Source: Neobacillus drentensis NBRC 102427
GTDB taxonomy: Bacteria > Bacillota > Bacilli > Bacillales > Cytobacillaceae
Direction: 5' to 3'
DNA: 64,000 nt
Assembly (NCBI RefSeq): GCF_001591445.1
Contig: NZ_BCUX01000010.1
Coordinates: forward strand, 1 to 64,000
Shown: positions 19,101-27,765 of the stretch, piece after piece
Position numbering within the stretch: the first letter of the stretch is position 1
Layout of the letters: each line of letters begins with the position of its first letter
The notes under the pieces: generated by a model
The model's database searches: none
What the model was told of the DNA's origin: nothing
What the model saw: only the letters and a program-made list of their open reading frames with translations
Position numbers and translations under genes: made by a program

Positions 19101-19795
19101 GGTGGAAGATCGGCATACCAATCGTAAAAGCTTAAAATAGTCCCTCCGATTAATGATAAAAATCTCGTTCCACCGGAATAACTGACCATCGACATCGCAG
19201 GAATGGGACTAAACCCAACAACACGGTCCGGGCCATATTTTTTAATTGTATAAATAGTCGAGGCTGCAATCATCAGACAAACGTCTTTCCACGTGCCCCT
19301 GACAAATCCGCCTTTACCACGAGCCTGCACATATTGTTCGCGTTTTTTCGGGTCGGTCACAATATTTTCCCATGCTTCAATAGGGTTACTGGCCCGGGTA
19401 AGTTCGTCTTGCCACAATGCATACAAATCCCCGCGAACATACGGGTATTTCACACGAGTGGGGCTATATGTATACCAGGAAAAACTGGCTCCACGCGGAC
19501 AGCCCCTTGGTTCATATTCCGGGAAATCATCACCAGTTGACGGATAATCCGTTTGCTGAGTTTCCCAAGCGATTATCCCATCCTTAACATGAATTTTCCA
19601 ACTGCAGGAGCCGGTACAGTTCACCCCGTGTGTCGAACGAACGACTTTATCATGCTGCCAGCGTCGTCGGTAGACCTCCTCCCAATCCCGGGGACGAGGG
19701 TTTTCCTCTGTCCACCCCTCATTGATTCGTTCCCCGCGCACTAAATGTTTAAGAGAATGAAGGAGGTTATTTTTTTTAGACTGCATCGCTGTCAT
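16103..19795 (-). CDS. narG: respiratory nitrate reductase alpha subunit, Mo-bisMGD
   Basis: 1230 residues. It reduces nitrate to nitrite on the cytoplasmic side. The N-terminal 4Fe-4S site has His-Cys-Cys-Cys spacing typical of NarG (HGVNCTGSCSW near residues 56-66, and the fourth Cys in EPRGCPRGASF near 99). FYDWYADLPPASPQ and DWYNSKYFIIWGTN follow, as in the E. coli enzyme. There is no Tat twin-arginine leader, consistent with an inward-facing enzyme. The C-terminal cofactor-binding domain includes HTLTGRQSFYLDHE. Full length, no damage. Confidence 0.96.
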   Translation of the reverse strand: MTAMQSKKNNLLHSLKHLVRGERINEGWTEENPRPRDWEEVYRRRWQHDKVVRSTHGVNCTGSCSWKIHVKDGIIAWETQQTDYPSTGDDFPEYEPRGCPRGASFSWYTYSPTRVKYPYVRGDLYALWQDELTRASNPIEAWENIVTDPKKREQYVQARGKGGFVRGTWKDVCLMIAASTIYTIKKYGPDRVVGFSPIPAMSMVSYSGGTRFLSLIGGTILSFYDWYADLPPASPQVWGDQTDVPESGDWYNSKYFIIWGTNIPQTRTPDAHFMVESRYNGTKVVGVSPDYAEYDKFADMWLPAKAGTDGALAMAMTHVILKEFYVDQETPYFSNYAKQYTDLPFLVTLTKKNGSYRSDRFLRASDISDQEDKLGDWKTVVWDEKLKKFAIPNGSQGFRWDEGNKWNLDLAAEDGSQISPQLSLLNEKDDVAMVEFPYFAETEGGKSERGVPVKRIKDQSGNELIVTTVYDLMLAHTGVNRGLPGDYPVDYHDVNKPYTPAWQESITGVNQAHVIQVAREFADNAARTQGKSMIAMGGGTNHWFHSDQIYRSILNLVLLTGSQGVNGGGWAHYVGQEKVRPLEGFSQIAFANDWVKSPRFMNGTSFFYFATEQFRYEYDANDSQTDWGSHYAKMHPADFNAMSARLGWLPSFPQLSQNSLEVMKEARSRTVNDLALIEDVAKQLKEGKLDFAIENPNDPRNFPRVFFNWRSNLLGDSGKGHEYFVKHLIGSKDSVLSEVENSWQPKDVNITETPPEGKTDLFVSMDFRMTSSGLFSDIILPAATWYEKYDISSTDLHPFVHPFNAAINPPWETRSDWDAFREIAKVFSELAKEHLPAQEDLIMSPLAHDTINEIAQPFGKVKDWRKGEVEAIPGKTMPNFTILNRDYPHVYDMWITVGPNIKNGYGTKGVRIPGDKVYKELLSRLGTSKHEGIGMGYPDLYSDKKAINAILLMSGATNGKRAVEGWKSMEEKTGKKLAHISEGREEEDYTLDALTIQPRQAISTPVWSGLENDNRRYSPFTVNKEYHIPWHTLTGRQSFYLDHEVMLDYGEGLPLYIPPISKGPFIKGEKEVENQGKSITLRYMTPHQKWGIHTMFTDTTNMIQLFRGWQVVWMNEEDGAEIGIKDNDWIELYNRNGVVVARAVLTYRMPRGAVYMHHAQDRTMGVPGNTINKTRGGTHNSVTRIYPKATHMIGGYSQLSYGFNYYGPTGSQRDTLTIVRPLKEVDWLEN

Positions 19796-20075
19796 CTCTT
19801 CCTCTCAATAGATCTGCTAATGGGTTAAACTCTTCACCTAAAAGTCGAAATGATTCTTTCCCACTTTGTAACTCTTCCAAAAAGATATCCCAATTGGCTG
19901 CATTTGCAGCTGCAAGAATTAGCCTCTGCAACGTATTCATATCATCTATTTCATAGATTTCTTGAATCATTCCTCCAGATAGTTCCCCAAAGCGCATTCT
20001 AAGTACTGCAATTAAATCCTCCCGATCATCGACAAGTAAATGATCATTTTCAAATGAAAACAATGGTCCCGTCAT
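19776..20075 (-). CDS. small unknown protein of the nar operon
   Basis: 99 residues, acidic and mostly helical, overlapping narG by 20 bases, so translated with it. No cysteine motif or transmembrane segment. AAGGAG sits directly against the ATG, so a TTG four codons in could be the real start. The position first in line with narG suggests a role in nitrate reductase assembly or sensing. This is inference only. Confidence 0.65.
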   Translation of the reverse strand: MTGPLFSFENDHLLVDDREDLIAVLRMRFGELSGGMIQEIYEIDDMNTLQRLILAAANAANWDIFLEELQSGKESFRLLGEEFNPLADLLRGRDDSDAV

Positions 20076-20081
20076 CTCCTT

Positions 20082-20393
20082 CTACAGTTTAATCATTTTA
20101 TAATAATCCGAGATTAACAGTGACTTACATTTCTCAGCTGCTTCTTTAAAAAAATGTACCACCTGTTCATCGGGGTTCATCGCTTGTTCAAAGCTAACAT
20201 GCGTTGAAATAGATTGCGAAAATGATTGCGAAAATCTTAAGGTGATATCAAAGCCTGTTTCATCTTTTTTGACTGTCCCGTGGAAATCGTAAGGATGGAT
20301 ATGATAACTTGAGAATATATCGGTTAATTGTTTAAATAATACCGGTGCCGCAAACCGTAATAACTTTTCCTCGAGTTCCTGTGGATTACTCAT
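20082..20393 (-). CDS. small unknown protein of the nar operon
   Basis: About 103 residues from MSNPQELEE, chosen because GAGGGTGAAA is correctly spaced. Predicted alpha/beta, soluble, with a repeated SQSFSQS in the middle and a basic C-terminus (SDYYKMIKL). It ends 7 bases before the next gene. I recognise no family; co-transcription with narGHJI is the only functional hint. Confidence 0.65.
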   Translation of the reverse strand: MSNPQELEEKLLRFAAPVLFKQLTDIFSSYHIHPYDFHGTVKKDETGFDITLRFSQSFSQSISTHVSFEQAMNPDEQVVHFFKEAAEKCKSLLISDYYKMIKL

Positions 20394-20431
20394 TTTCACC
20401 CTCATTTCCTGTTTTACCTAAATTTCCCTGC

Positions 20432-20863
20432 TTATTTTTCTCCGTGGTTTAGAAGTTTATTCATTTCATCTGCATTATGGATTTCATCAATGATGACAAG
20501 ACTATCTAATAAAGTAACCATCCGTTGGTCGGGCTGTTGTGATTGAAGCCTATTTTTCAAGGTTTCTACAATCCTGCGCATAAGATCATGATCTCGTGTT
20601 AACTGAATCACAGTTGAGATCATATCTGGATTCTCATCAACAATATCCTTATATAACCCTTCCTCTTCCGCCTCCGCATGTTTCAATGTTCTTGATTCCC
20701 AGTGTTCAATCGCTACCTCGATCACCTGTAATGCTTTTTCCGTTTCATTATCTTCTAGACATCTCTGAAATAATTCTCTTAACTCAAGTGCCTCATTGAG
20801 TGCTGCCTCATGAATGGATGAATGAGCATCCCGTTTTCTTAAACTTGGACCTGACAAAATCAC
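20432..20863 (-). CDS. hemerythrin-like domain protein of the nar operon
   Basis: 143 residues forming a probable four-helix bundle. His and acidic residues sit where hemerythrin-type diiron proteins carry ligands: SIHEAALNEA (helix 1), HWESRTLKHAEAEEEGLY (helix 2), TRDHDLMRRI (helix 3) and IDEIHNADEM (helix 4). Such proteins can bind oxygen or nitric oxide. As the first gene of the nar operon it may sense or buffer NO/O2 during nitrate respiration. No Fnr palindrome (TGTGA-N6-TCACA) was found in 20864-21065. Confidence 0.65.
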   Translation of the reverse strand: MILSGPSLRKRDAHSSIHEAALNEALELRELFQRCLEDNETEKALQVIEVAIEHWESRTLKHAEAEEEGLYKDIVDENPDMISTVIQLTRDHDLMRRIVETLKNRLQSQQPDQRMVTLLDSLVIIDEIHNADEMNKLLNHGEK

Positions 20864-20997
20864 TTCACTCCTTAATTGCCCTCATATTTTTTAACTAAAA
20901 TATGGTAATCTTTATATTCTATTCCATAACACTCATCATTAAACTTTGGAATTTAAGAACGTTTCAAAAAAAAGGTGGCAGGCACTTCAGGAAAGAA

Positions 20998-21027
20998 TTG
21001 ATATTATCCCTATCTATTTGTTATAAT
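20998..21027 (+). promoter_or_regulatory. sigma-A type promoter of the S1 protein gene
   Basis: TTGATA at 20998-21003 and TATAAT at 21022-21027, 18-base spacing, about 40 bases upstream of the ATG. Confidence 0.7.
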
Positions 21028-21065
21028 GAAGTAGTTGTAACATTATTGAGGAGGAACATTTTTTT

Positions 21066-21521
21066 ATGTCAATCGAGGTAGGTACTAAGGTACAAGGTAA
21101 AGTAACAGGCATCACTAGTTTTGGGGCATTCGTAGAATTGCCTGGTGGAACAACAGGGTTAGTCCATATCAGTGAGGTAGCGGATAGCTATGTTAAAGAC
21201 GTTAATGACCATCTTAAAGTTGGCGACCTAATTGAAGTAAAAGTAATTAGTGAGAAGGACGGAAAGACTGCCTTGTCCATCAAAAAAGCTATAGATAAGC
21301 CCGAAGGACAAACCTCGTCTTATTCCCAACGACCACCACGTCAGGGAAGAGTAGATAGCCGTTCGAAAGATTTTCGTTCAAAAGGCGGCAGCACTTTTAA
21401 ACCTAAAGAAAACTTTGAAGACAAAATGGCTAAATTTTTAAAGGCTAGTGAAGAGAATCTATCCACCTTAAAGCGCAGCACTGAAACAAAACGGGGCGGC
21501 AGAGGCGGAAGACGCGGATAA
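21066..21521 (+). CDS. yugI: S1 domain RNA-binding protein, YugI/GSP13-like
   Basis: 151 residues. An S1 RNA-binding domain occupies residues 1-75 (GTKVQGKVTGITSFGAFVEL, GLVHISEVADSYVKDV, LKVGDLIEVKVI). A disordered basic tail follows (residues ~80-151), rich in Arg/Gly/Ser and ending RGGRGGRRG, likely to bind RNA non-specifically. Bacillus YugI (general stress protein 13) and related CvfD proteins associate with ribosomes and affect translation under stress. GAGGAGG precedes the ATG. Confidence 0.85.
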   Translation: MSIEVGTKVQGKVTGITSFGAFVELPGGTTGLVHISEVADSYVKDVNDHLKVGDLIEVKVISEKDGKTALSIKKAIDKPEGQTSSYSQRPPRQGRVDSRSKDFRSKGGSTFKPKENFEDKMAKFLKASEENLSTLKRSTETKRGGRGGRRG

Positions 21522-21552
21522 CTGTAACGTTTTTAATACATCAACATATAGT

Positions 21553-21590
21553 GAAAGGCAAATATGTTATTGACATGTTTGCCTTTTTTA
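21553..21590 (+). terminator. terminator after the S1 protein gene
   Basis: AAAGGCAAA pairs with TTTGCCTTT, followed by a T-run on the plus strand. Confidence 0.75.
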
Positions 21591-21607
21591 TTTTCACTTT
21601 AAACAGC

Positions 21608-21638
21608 AAAAAGAGACAGGAAGCCCCTGTCTCTTTTT
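21608..21638 (-). terminator. terminator of cysJI
   Basis: AAAAAGAGACAGG pairs with CCTGTCTCTTTTT around a short loop, ending 9 bases past cysI. Confidence 0.85.
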
Positions 21639-21646
21639 AAATTTGA

Positions 21647-23383
21647 TTAATCGTGAAAATTGGTTCCATCAGTCGTAGCTTTGATGATTTCTGCACGAAT
21701 GACAAAATCACCGAAGTGCTCACCATCTTCACGTTCTTTCGCATAACGAGAAAGTAAAACATTTAGTTCGCTTAATATTTTTTCTTCACCGATGTTCTCA
21801 AGATACATCTTGCTTAAACGGCTGCCATCATGAGCGGCGCCAAGATACATGTTATATTTTCCAGGTGCTTTCCCAATAAAACCAATTTCCCCTAGGGCAT
21901 GGCGGGCGCAGCCATTCGGACAGCCAGTCATGCGGATGGTGATTTCCTTGTCGCGCAAACCATTTTCTTCTACAATGGTATCAATTTTAGTGATTAATGA
22001 TGGTAAATAACGCTCTGCTTCCGCCATCGCTAAACCGCAGGTTGGAAAAGCTACGCATGCCATGGAGCTGCGGCGCAACGCTGAATAATGCTCCCCATCA
22101 GTTAAGCCATATTGCTCAATAAGTTCGATAATTTCCTTCTTCTTCTGAGTGGAAACATTGGCTATTATTACGTTCTGATTCCCAGTTAGATGGAAATCAC
22201 CGGTATGAACCTTTGCAATTTCACGCAAGCCGGTCTTAAGCTTGTAATCATTGAAGTCAGCGATTCGTCCTCCCTCAATAAATAGTGTGAAATGCCATTT
22301 ACCTTTTATGCCCTTAACCCATCCATAGCGGTCACCGTTATGGTCAAAATGGTAAGGTTTTGCTTCATCTAAACTCCAGCCAAGTCGATGTTCGAGTTCC
22401 GCCTTAACATTTTCAAGACCTAGTCGGTCGACCGTGTACTTGAAACGAGCGTTTTTACGAACAGAACGGTTACCATAGTCCCTTTGAATCGTAATCGTTT
22501 TTTCGGCAATATCATATAACTGTTCTGGTTTACAGAAACCAATTACTTTTGCAAGCTGCGGATACGTAGCTGTGTCCCCGTGTGACATTCCCATTCCGCC
22601 GCCAATCGCCACATTAAAACCGATTAGTTTTCCATCTTCTACAATCGCAATAAAAGCGAGGTCCTGTGAAAAAACATCAATATCATTTCCAGGCGGCACA
22701 GCAATACCAATTTTAAACTTTCGAGGCAAGTATAGCGGGCCGTACATTGGTTCGATTTCTTCCATGTCCGGTGTCCCTGCAACTTTTTCTTCGTCCAGCC
22801 AAATTTCGTGGTACGCTCTTGTCCGGGGCAGTAAGTCATTACTTAGCTTTTTTGACCATTCATAAACTTCGGCATGTATCTCAGATTGGTACGGATTTGA
22901 AGAACACATAACGTTACGGTTGACATCACCGCATGCGGCAATGGTATCCATCAGTGCATTATGAATTCCCTGAATGGTGCTTTTCATATTCCATTTTAAA
23001 ATCCCATGCATTTGAAACGTTTCACGAGTAGTCAGTTTCAGTGTTCCATTACCATATTTATCTGCAAGCTCATCCATAACGAGCCATTGATCAGGCGAAG
23101 CAACTCCGCCAGGCAGGCGGACACGCAGCATAAACTGATACGCAGGCTCAAGTTTTTGTTTGGCACGCTCATTACGCAGATCACGATCATCCTGTAAGTA
23201 ACTGCCATGATGTTTCATAAGTCGGTTATCATCTTCAGGAATTCCTGCACTTATTCGGTCTAGCATTACTTCTTTCAGTGTTCCCCGCAAATAATTACTT
23301 CTTTCTTTAATACCTTCTACATCACTAGGCGGGCCTTCAGGCGCTTTTAAAATTTGATTAACCATGGTGAAACTCCTTTCCAT
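21647..23383 (-). CDS. cysI: assimilatory sulfite reductase hemoprotein beta subunit
   Basis: 578 residues. It reduces sulfite to sulfide with electrons from CysJ, at a coupled sirohaem-4Fe-4S centre. The cluster ligands are visible: [19 protein letters not shown] (about residue 442) and [17 protein letters not shown] (about residue 480). The parrot-like repeat around [11 protein letters not shown] and [10 protein letters not shown] is also typical. It starts 6 bases after cysJ, forming a two-gene operon for cysteine synthesis. Confidence 0.95.
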   Translation of the reverse strand: MERSFTMVNQILKAPEGPPSDVEGIKERSNYLRGTLKEVMLDRISAGIPEDDNRLMKHHGSYLQDDRDLRNERAKQKLEPAYQFMLRVRLPGGVASPDQWLVMDELADKYGNGTLKLTTRETFQMHGILKWNMKSTIQGIHNALMDTIAACGDVNRNVMCSSNPYQSEIHAEVYEWSKKLSNDLLPRTRAYHEIWLDEEKVAGTPDMEEIEPMYGPLYLPRKFKIGIAVPPGNDIDVFSQDLAFIAIVEDGKLIGFNVAIGGGMGMSHGDTATYPQLAKVIGFCKPEQLYDIAEKTITIQRDYGNRSVRKNARFKYTVDRLGLENVKAELEHRLGWSLDEAKPYHFDHNGDRYGWVKGIKGKWHFTLFIEGGRIADFNDYKLKTGLREIAKVHTGDFHLTGNQNVIIANVSTQKKKEIIELIEQYGLTDGEHYSALRRSSMACVAFPTCGLAMAEAERYLPSLITKIDTIVEENGLRDKEITIRMTGCPNGCARHALGEIGFIGKAPGKYNMYLGAAHDGSRLSKMYLENIGEEKILSELNVLLSRYAKEREDGEHFGDFVIRAEIIKATTDGTNFHD

Positions 23384-23389
23384 CCCAAA

Positions 23390-25210
23390 TCAGTATACGT
23401 CACGCTGATAACGTTTTTGCTGCTGCATCTCAGCAAGATATTCTCCTGCTTTTTCACGGCTCATGCCGCCTTCTTTTTCAATGATCTCAATTAAAGTAGT
23501 ATGGACGTCATGCGCCATGTGTTTTTCATCTCCGCAAATATACAGGTGAGCACCCTCTTGAAGCCACTCAAATAGCTCTTTACTATGCTCTAGCATGTGA
23601 TGCTGCACATATACTTTTTCAGCTGTATCACGAGAAAAGGCCACATCCAGTTTCGTTAGCACACCTGTTTTCAACCATTTTTGCCATTCGGTTTGATAAA
23701 GGAAATCCGTCACAAAATGCTGGTCTCCAAAGAACATCCATGATTTTCCTTCCGCTCCGATTTCCTCACGTTCTTGCATAAAGGAGCGAAACGGTGCTGC
23801 ACCTGTTCCAGGACCAACCATGATGATTGGAGCGGCTGAATTTTGTGGCAGCTTAAAGTTTTCGTTATGCTGAATGTACACAGGTACTGTATCGCCTGGC
23901 TGCAAACGTTCCGAAGCTAAAATAGAACAAACGCCTTTTCGTTCACGTCCGTGTGCCTCATAACGGACTGCACCAATCGTTAAATGAACTTCTTCAGGAT
24001 TTGCTGTTAAGCTGCTCGCTATCGAATATAGACGAGACGGCATCTTTCGCAAAATGGAGACAAATTCTTGTGCTGCGCCGATCCAAGGTGTAAAATCACG
24101 CACTAAATCAAGTAAATCGCGACCTTCAAGGTACTGTTTTAATTGTTCTTCATTCCCCGCTGCCAGAAGGTCCTGCAACTTCTCGTTTGCAGAAAGCGGT
24201 GCTGCCTTCTCAAGGAGTGGTTTGGTCAAAGTAGTTATTTCAAAGTGTGATAGGAGCGCATCTTTAAGTAAAAGAACTTCTCCCTTTTTACTTACCGTTA
24301 CTTGTTGTTCTGGATCCCAGTTCATTTCTTCCAGAAGTAATTGAACAAGTTCAGGATCATTCGCCGGGTAAATTCCAAGACTATCTCCTGGTTCAAATGT
24401 AAGCCCGGAACCTTCGAGTGATAATTCGAGGTGTCGTGTTTCTTTATTCGAGCCTCTCCCGTTCAGATTAATATTTTCTAGCACTTCAGCTTTAAACGGA
24501 TTGGTTCTGGAATACGTTGACTCAACAAGTTGTGATGCCAGTTCCGATTCAGGAACAGCGCTACCGCCTTCAGCTTCATTTAAGCCGTTAAGAACACCAG
24601 CCAACCATTCGGCTGCAGGCTCATCATAATCAAGGTCGCAATCAAAGCGTGGATAAAGCCTTGTACCACCAAGTTCCCCAAGTCGTGTATCAAAGTCTTT
24701 ACCCGTTTGACAGAAAAACTCATACGAGCTGTCTCCCAGCGCCAAAACGGAGTAACGAAGATTTTCAAGCTTTGGAGCCCGCTTACTTTTGAGAAACTCA
24801 TGAAATGACAATGCATTATCCGGTGGATCACCTTCTCCATGGGTACTCGCGACAATCAGCAGGTTTTGGACCTTTTTTAAATTGTTAGCTTTAAAATCGC
24901 TCATCGACTGGATTGTTACTTGAAAGCCTTCTCCCTCAAGTTTTTTGCCCGCCATCTTAGCAAGACTCTGAGCGTTACCGGTCTGTGAGCCAAAAAGAAT
25001 GGTCACATCTTTTGAAACAGTTGGGGAAGTAATCCCAACAGGACGATCTGCCACTTGGACATTTCCTGATCCAGGAACCGAAGCAAATTGGGCCGCTGCC
25101 AAAAACCCGCTCAACCAGACTTTTTGAGATTCTGTCAAGGTAGGGAGAATACGGTTGAGGAGCTCTGCCTGCTCCTGATTAAAAGGACTGTTCAATACTT
25201 GAAGTTGCAC
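23390..25210 (-). CDS. cysJ: assimilatory sulfite reductase flavoprotein alpha subunit
   Basis: About 606 residues starting at GTG (VQLQVLNSPF), which has GAGGTGG upstream and matches the start of the B. subtilis protein. Domains: an N-terminal ~60-residue region, flavodoxin FMN domain (FGSQTGNAQSLA, STHGEGDPPDNA, LALGDSSYEFFCQTG), then FAD/NADPH reductase (RLYSIASS for FAD, GVCS, GPGTGAAPFRSF, ending QQKRYQRDVY). It delivers NADPH electrons to CysI. Confidence 0.95.
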   Translation of the reverse strand: MQLQVLNSPFNQEQAELLNRILPTLTESQKVWLSGFLAAAQFASVPGSGNVQVADRPVGITSPTVSKDVTILFGSQTGNAQSLAKMAGKKLEGEGFQVTIQSMSDFKANNLKKVQNLLIVASTHGEGDPPDNALSFHEFLKSKRAPKLENLRYSVLALGDSSYEFFCQTGKDFDTRLGELGGTRLYPRFDCDLDYDEPAAEWLAGVLNGLNEAEGGSAVPESELASQLVESTYSRTNPFKAEVLENINLNGRGSNKETRHLELSLEGSGLTFEPGDSLGIYPANDPELVQLLLEEMNWDPEQQVTVSKKGEVLLLKDALLSHFEITTLTKPLLEKAAPLSANEKLQDLLAAGNEEQLKQYLEGRDLLDLVRDFTPWIGAAQEFVSILRKMPSRLYSIASSLTANPEEVHLTIGAVRYEAHGRERKGVCSILASERLQPGDTVPVYIQHNENFKLPQNSAAPIIMVGPGTGAAPFRSFMQEREEIGAEGKSWMFFGDQHFVTDFLYQTEWQKWLKTGVLTKLDVAFSRDTAEKVYVQHHMLEHSKELFEWLQEGAHLYICGDEKHMAHDVHTTLIEIIEKEGGMSREKAGEYLAEMQQQKRYQRDVY

Positions 25211-25313
25211 CAAAATCCACCTCACAAAGGATTATTATCGTGATCATTTATTTATCATGACTTTTTTAAAAATCTAACAATACAAACTTTTCAGTCAAAA
25301 AATGATTAATATA

Positions 25314-25342
25314 ATAATAGTTTTACTATTCCTATAAGTCAA
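25314..25342 (-). promoter_or_regulatory. promoter of cysJI
   Basis: On the minus strand TTGACT (25337-25342) and TATTAT (25314-25319) are separated by 17 bases. The spacer contains TATAGGAATAGT, a small palindrome-like element that resembles the TAGGAAT core seen in sulfur-control (CymR-type) boxes; that link is tentative. The ~95-base leader shows no S-box or T-box architecture. Confidence 0.6.
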
Positions 25343-25417
25343 GTCGGTTTTAATGATTTAATCCATTAAAATCAAATTAAAGTTGTTGAATCTTAATGTG
25401 TTATTGACTATTATCAT

Positions 25418-25490
25418 ATTAAAAAAAAAAACGCAATGGAGCTGTGCACAGGACATTATCTTATTTATTCGGAAGTCCTGTGAACACTCC
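25418..25490 (-). terminator. strong hairpin terminator after ftsZ paralog
   Basis: A 16-17-bp stem (25438-25454 with 25475-25490, GTCCTGTG pairing with CACAGGAC) is followed on the minus strand by a run of more than ten T. Confidence 0.85.
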
Positions 25491-25514
25491 TCACGTCGCA
25501 GATTTTTAAAATTT

Positions 25515-26669
25515 CTATTTATTTCTTTTATTTCGATTTCGTAAAAATGTCGGAATGTCGAGAGAATCCTCTGGTTCCTGCCCATATGAATCGTTTTCAT
25601 ATATAGGTTCTTCATGCCTTACCTGTTCATGTCGCGGTTGTTCATGCCGAGGTTTGGACACTAATTGTGATCTTTCCTTTGAAGGTTGGGCAGATTTGGT
25701 AATCGTTCGTGTATGCTTTTCTTCAAAGCCCGTTGCAATGACGGTGATCATGATCTCATTTTTAAAATTTTCGTTAATAATTGAGCCAAAGATCATATTT
25801 AATTCTTTATCTGCTGCAGAAGCGACAAGGTCGGCTGCCTCTTGAACCTCATAAAGACTTAAATCTTTCCCACCGGTGATATTCATGAGGATTCCTTGTG
25901 CCCCATCAATCGAAGTTTCTAATAATGGACTAGAAATAGCCTTTTTTGCTGCTTCAACCGCGCGTCCTTCTCCTTTGGCAACTCCAATGCCCATTAAGGC
26001 TGTACCTTGATTGCTCATAATCGTCTTCACGTCTGCAAAATCCAAATTGATTAAACCTGGGACAGCAATTAAATCAGAAATACCTTGAACACCTTGGCGA
26101 AGGACATTATCCGCTTCCCGGAACGCTTCAATCATCGGTGTTCTTTTGTCAACAATTTGCAACAGACGGTCATTTGGAACAATAATTAACGTATCCACTG
26201 CTTCCCTCATTAATTCAATCCCATTTGCAGCATTTTGAGCGCGTTTACGTCCTTCAAAACCAAATGGACGAGTAACCACACCAATTGTCAACGCCCCAAT
26301 CTCGCGTGAAATTTCAGCAATCGCTGGTGCAGCGCCAGTCCCGGTACCACCGCCCATTCCAGCTGTAACGAAAACCATATCCGCTCCTTTTAGTACATCC
26401 TCCAATTGCCTTCTGCTTTCTTCAACCGCTTTTCTGCCGACTTCCGGATTCGCGCCTGCCCCTAATCCTCTTGTCAATTGGGCACCAATTTGCATTTTGA
26501 TTTCTGCTTTTGATAAGTTTAAAGCTTGGGAATCTGTATTTACCGCGATAAACTCAACACCTTGAACTCCTCCTTCAATCATACGATTAACGGCATTGTT
26601 CCCTCCGCCGCCAACACCAATTACTTTAATTCTAGCAACTTGATCTATATTCATGTCAAAATCCCACAT
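25515..26669 (-). CDS. ftsZ: FtsZ cell-division GTPase, solitary copy
   Basis: About 384 residues from MWDFDMN, the Met with GGAGGA upstream that matches the normal FtsZ start. Tubulin-like GTPase forming the division ring. The nucleotide site [11 protein letters not shown], the signature [10 protein letters not shown] (about 104-113) and the T7 loop [11 protein letters not shown] (about 205) are all intact. The variable linker has a small repeat ([15 protein letters not shown]). The C-terminal anchor peptide [11 protein letters not shown] is kept. There is no ftsA or mur gene beside it, so it is probably a second copy rather than the dcw-cluster gene. Confidence 0.9.
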   Translation of the reverse strand: MWDFDMNIDQVARIKVIGVGGGGNNAVNRMIEGGVQGVEFIAVNTDSQALNLSKAEIKMQIGAQLTRGLGAGANPEVGRKAVEESRRQLEDVLKGADMVFVTAGMGGGTGTGAAPAIAEISREIGALTIGVVTRPFGFEGRKRAQNAANGIELMREAVDTLIIVPNDRLLQIVDKRTPMIEAFREADNVLRQGVQGISDLIAVPGLINLDFADVKTIMSNQGTALMGIGVAKGEGRAVEAAKKAISSPLLETSIDGAQGILMNITGGKDLSLYEVQEAADLVASAADKELNMIFGSIINENFKNEIMITVIATGFEEKHTRTITKSAQPSKERSQLVSKPRHEQPRHEQVRHEEPIYENDSYGQEPEDSLDIPTFLRNRNKRNK

Positions 26670-27054
26670 ATTAATCCTCCTCATCCAGCGTTTATTGCTT
26701 CATTATTTTAAAATAATCGTAGACTTCTTCTGGAAATTCGTATAACTCTAGCATTGGATTGTGATAGATTAAATGACTAATCTAATCTTCTGTCCTATGT
26801 ATATTTATTTGCTTATTGGTATTTTAACAAAATAATCAATGATTTAATATAGTTTGCTAACACTCAATTCAGATTAATTTGTTGAAACATGTAGAAATTT
26901 TTCTCAAAAATGTAAAATTAATAAAAACCGAAAGACAAAGTAGTTCTTTTGAAGTACTCCCAATGATTTATTGAGAAAAATCAATGATAGGATGCCTATA
27001 TCATAGTTATATCATTATGCTAGCACCATGATATATTAGCCTAGCACAGGAATA
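26670..27054. other. gene-free stretch upstream of the solitary ftsZ
   Basis: AT-rich, 385 bases, with no convincing open frame. It holds GATTAGATTAGTCATTTAATC, a near palindrome at about 26770-26790. A region near 27004-27040 has repeated ATATCAT/ATGATAT words. No confident promoter call. Confidence 0.4.
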
Positions 27055-27104
27055 AAAAAGTACCTTTAATACAGCAGTTACGCTTGCCGCATTAAAGGTA
27101 CTTT
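27055..27104 (-). terminator. terminator of the membrane protein gene
   Basis: AAAGTACCTTTAAT pairs with ATTAAAGGTACTTT across a 20-base loop, with A/T-runs on the outer sides. Confidence 0.75.
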
Positions 27105-27129
27105 GATAAGTAACGTGAGATATTTGTAT

Positions 27130-27576
27130 TTAATGTGCATGTGAATCGTGGCGGCCGCTAAAATTCCTCCAGTTTTTATGATACTGGGCTTCCAATAAAA
27201 AGCCAATCAGCATTTCAATTAGTCCAACCCCCATAAATGCCGGTTGAAGCCAACTTTGCCAGCCAATCCAGTAAACCTGAGCGGCGATCCAGATCAGCAT
27301 CACTGCTCCTAGTAGTATGACGCCTGCACCTGCATAACGATAGTTGAAAAATAATAATAGCGCGGCAATGATGCTTAGCATCCCATTAGCTGCTAGCAGA
27401 GTAATCCCTGGAATAAAGAAGTCTTTATATGGACTATCTTTCAATAAATCCACTGTCATACTTAGCCTGCTGCCGTCCGGACTTACAATAAACATCATTC
27501 CACAGAGTATTGCACCGGCACCAATAAACAATAAGAAATCTGCAGTAACAAATCTTAAAGCCTTGTACGTTTTCAT
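27130..27576 (-). CDS. four-helix integral membrane protein, unknown
   Basis: About 148 residues from MKTYKALR; the frame is open to 27624 with a basic extension. Four hydrophobic segments (about residues 9-30, 55-75, 80-100, 108-130) and a His-rich C-terminus (GRHDSHAH). No family recognised. Monocistronic. Confidence 0.6.
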   Translation of the reverse strand: MKTYKALRFVTADFLLFIGAGAILCGMMFIVSPDGSRLSMTVDLLKDSPYKDFFIPGITLLAANGMLSIIAALLLFFNYRYAGAGVILLGAVMLIWIAAQVYWIGWQSWLQPAFMGVGLIEMLIGFLLEAQYHKNWRNFSGRHDSHAH

Positions 27577-27717
27577 GATCCCCATCTTCTTTCGATTAGA
27601 TTTGGAAAATCGTCGTCGAAACAAAGAGAGTTATTCTATCCGTCTATATTATACTATTTTTGTTAAAAAAAGGAAAGAAATTGAATGTTTTGGCCAGCCT
27701 TTTCTAGCCCATAATCA

Positions 27718-27744
27718 AAAAGCACACTTTTGTTAAGTGTGCTT
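27718..27744 (-). terminator. terminator of the DinB-family gene
   Basis: AAGCACACTT pairs with AAGTGTGCTT around a short loop; on the minus strand it is followed by TTTTTG. Confidence 0.75.
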
Positions 27745-27765
27745 AGTCTAAAACAATATGTACTT

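Noticed and set aside
20864..21065. Fnr box before the nar operon
   Set aside because: No TGTGA-N6-TCACA match found on either strand between the hemerythrin gene and the S1 gene.
25211..25514. SAM (S-box) or T-box riboswitch before cysJI
   Set aside because: The leader after the predicted start site is only ~95 bases, AT-rich, and lacks the conserved core helices and an anti-terminator/terminator pair.
25358..25615. 85-codon minus-strand frame across the ftsZ terminator
   Set aside because: It overlaps both the end of ftsZ and a strong terminator hairpin, with low-complexity content.
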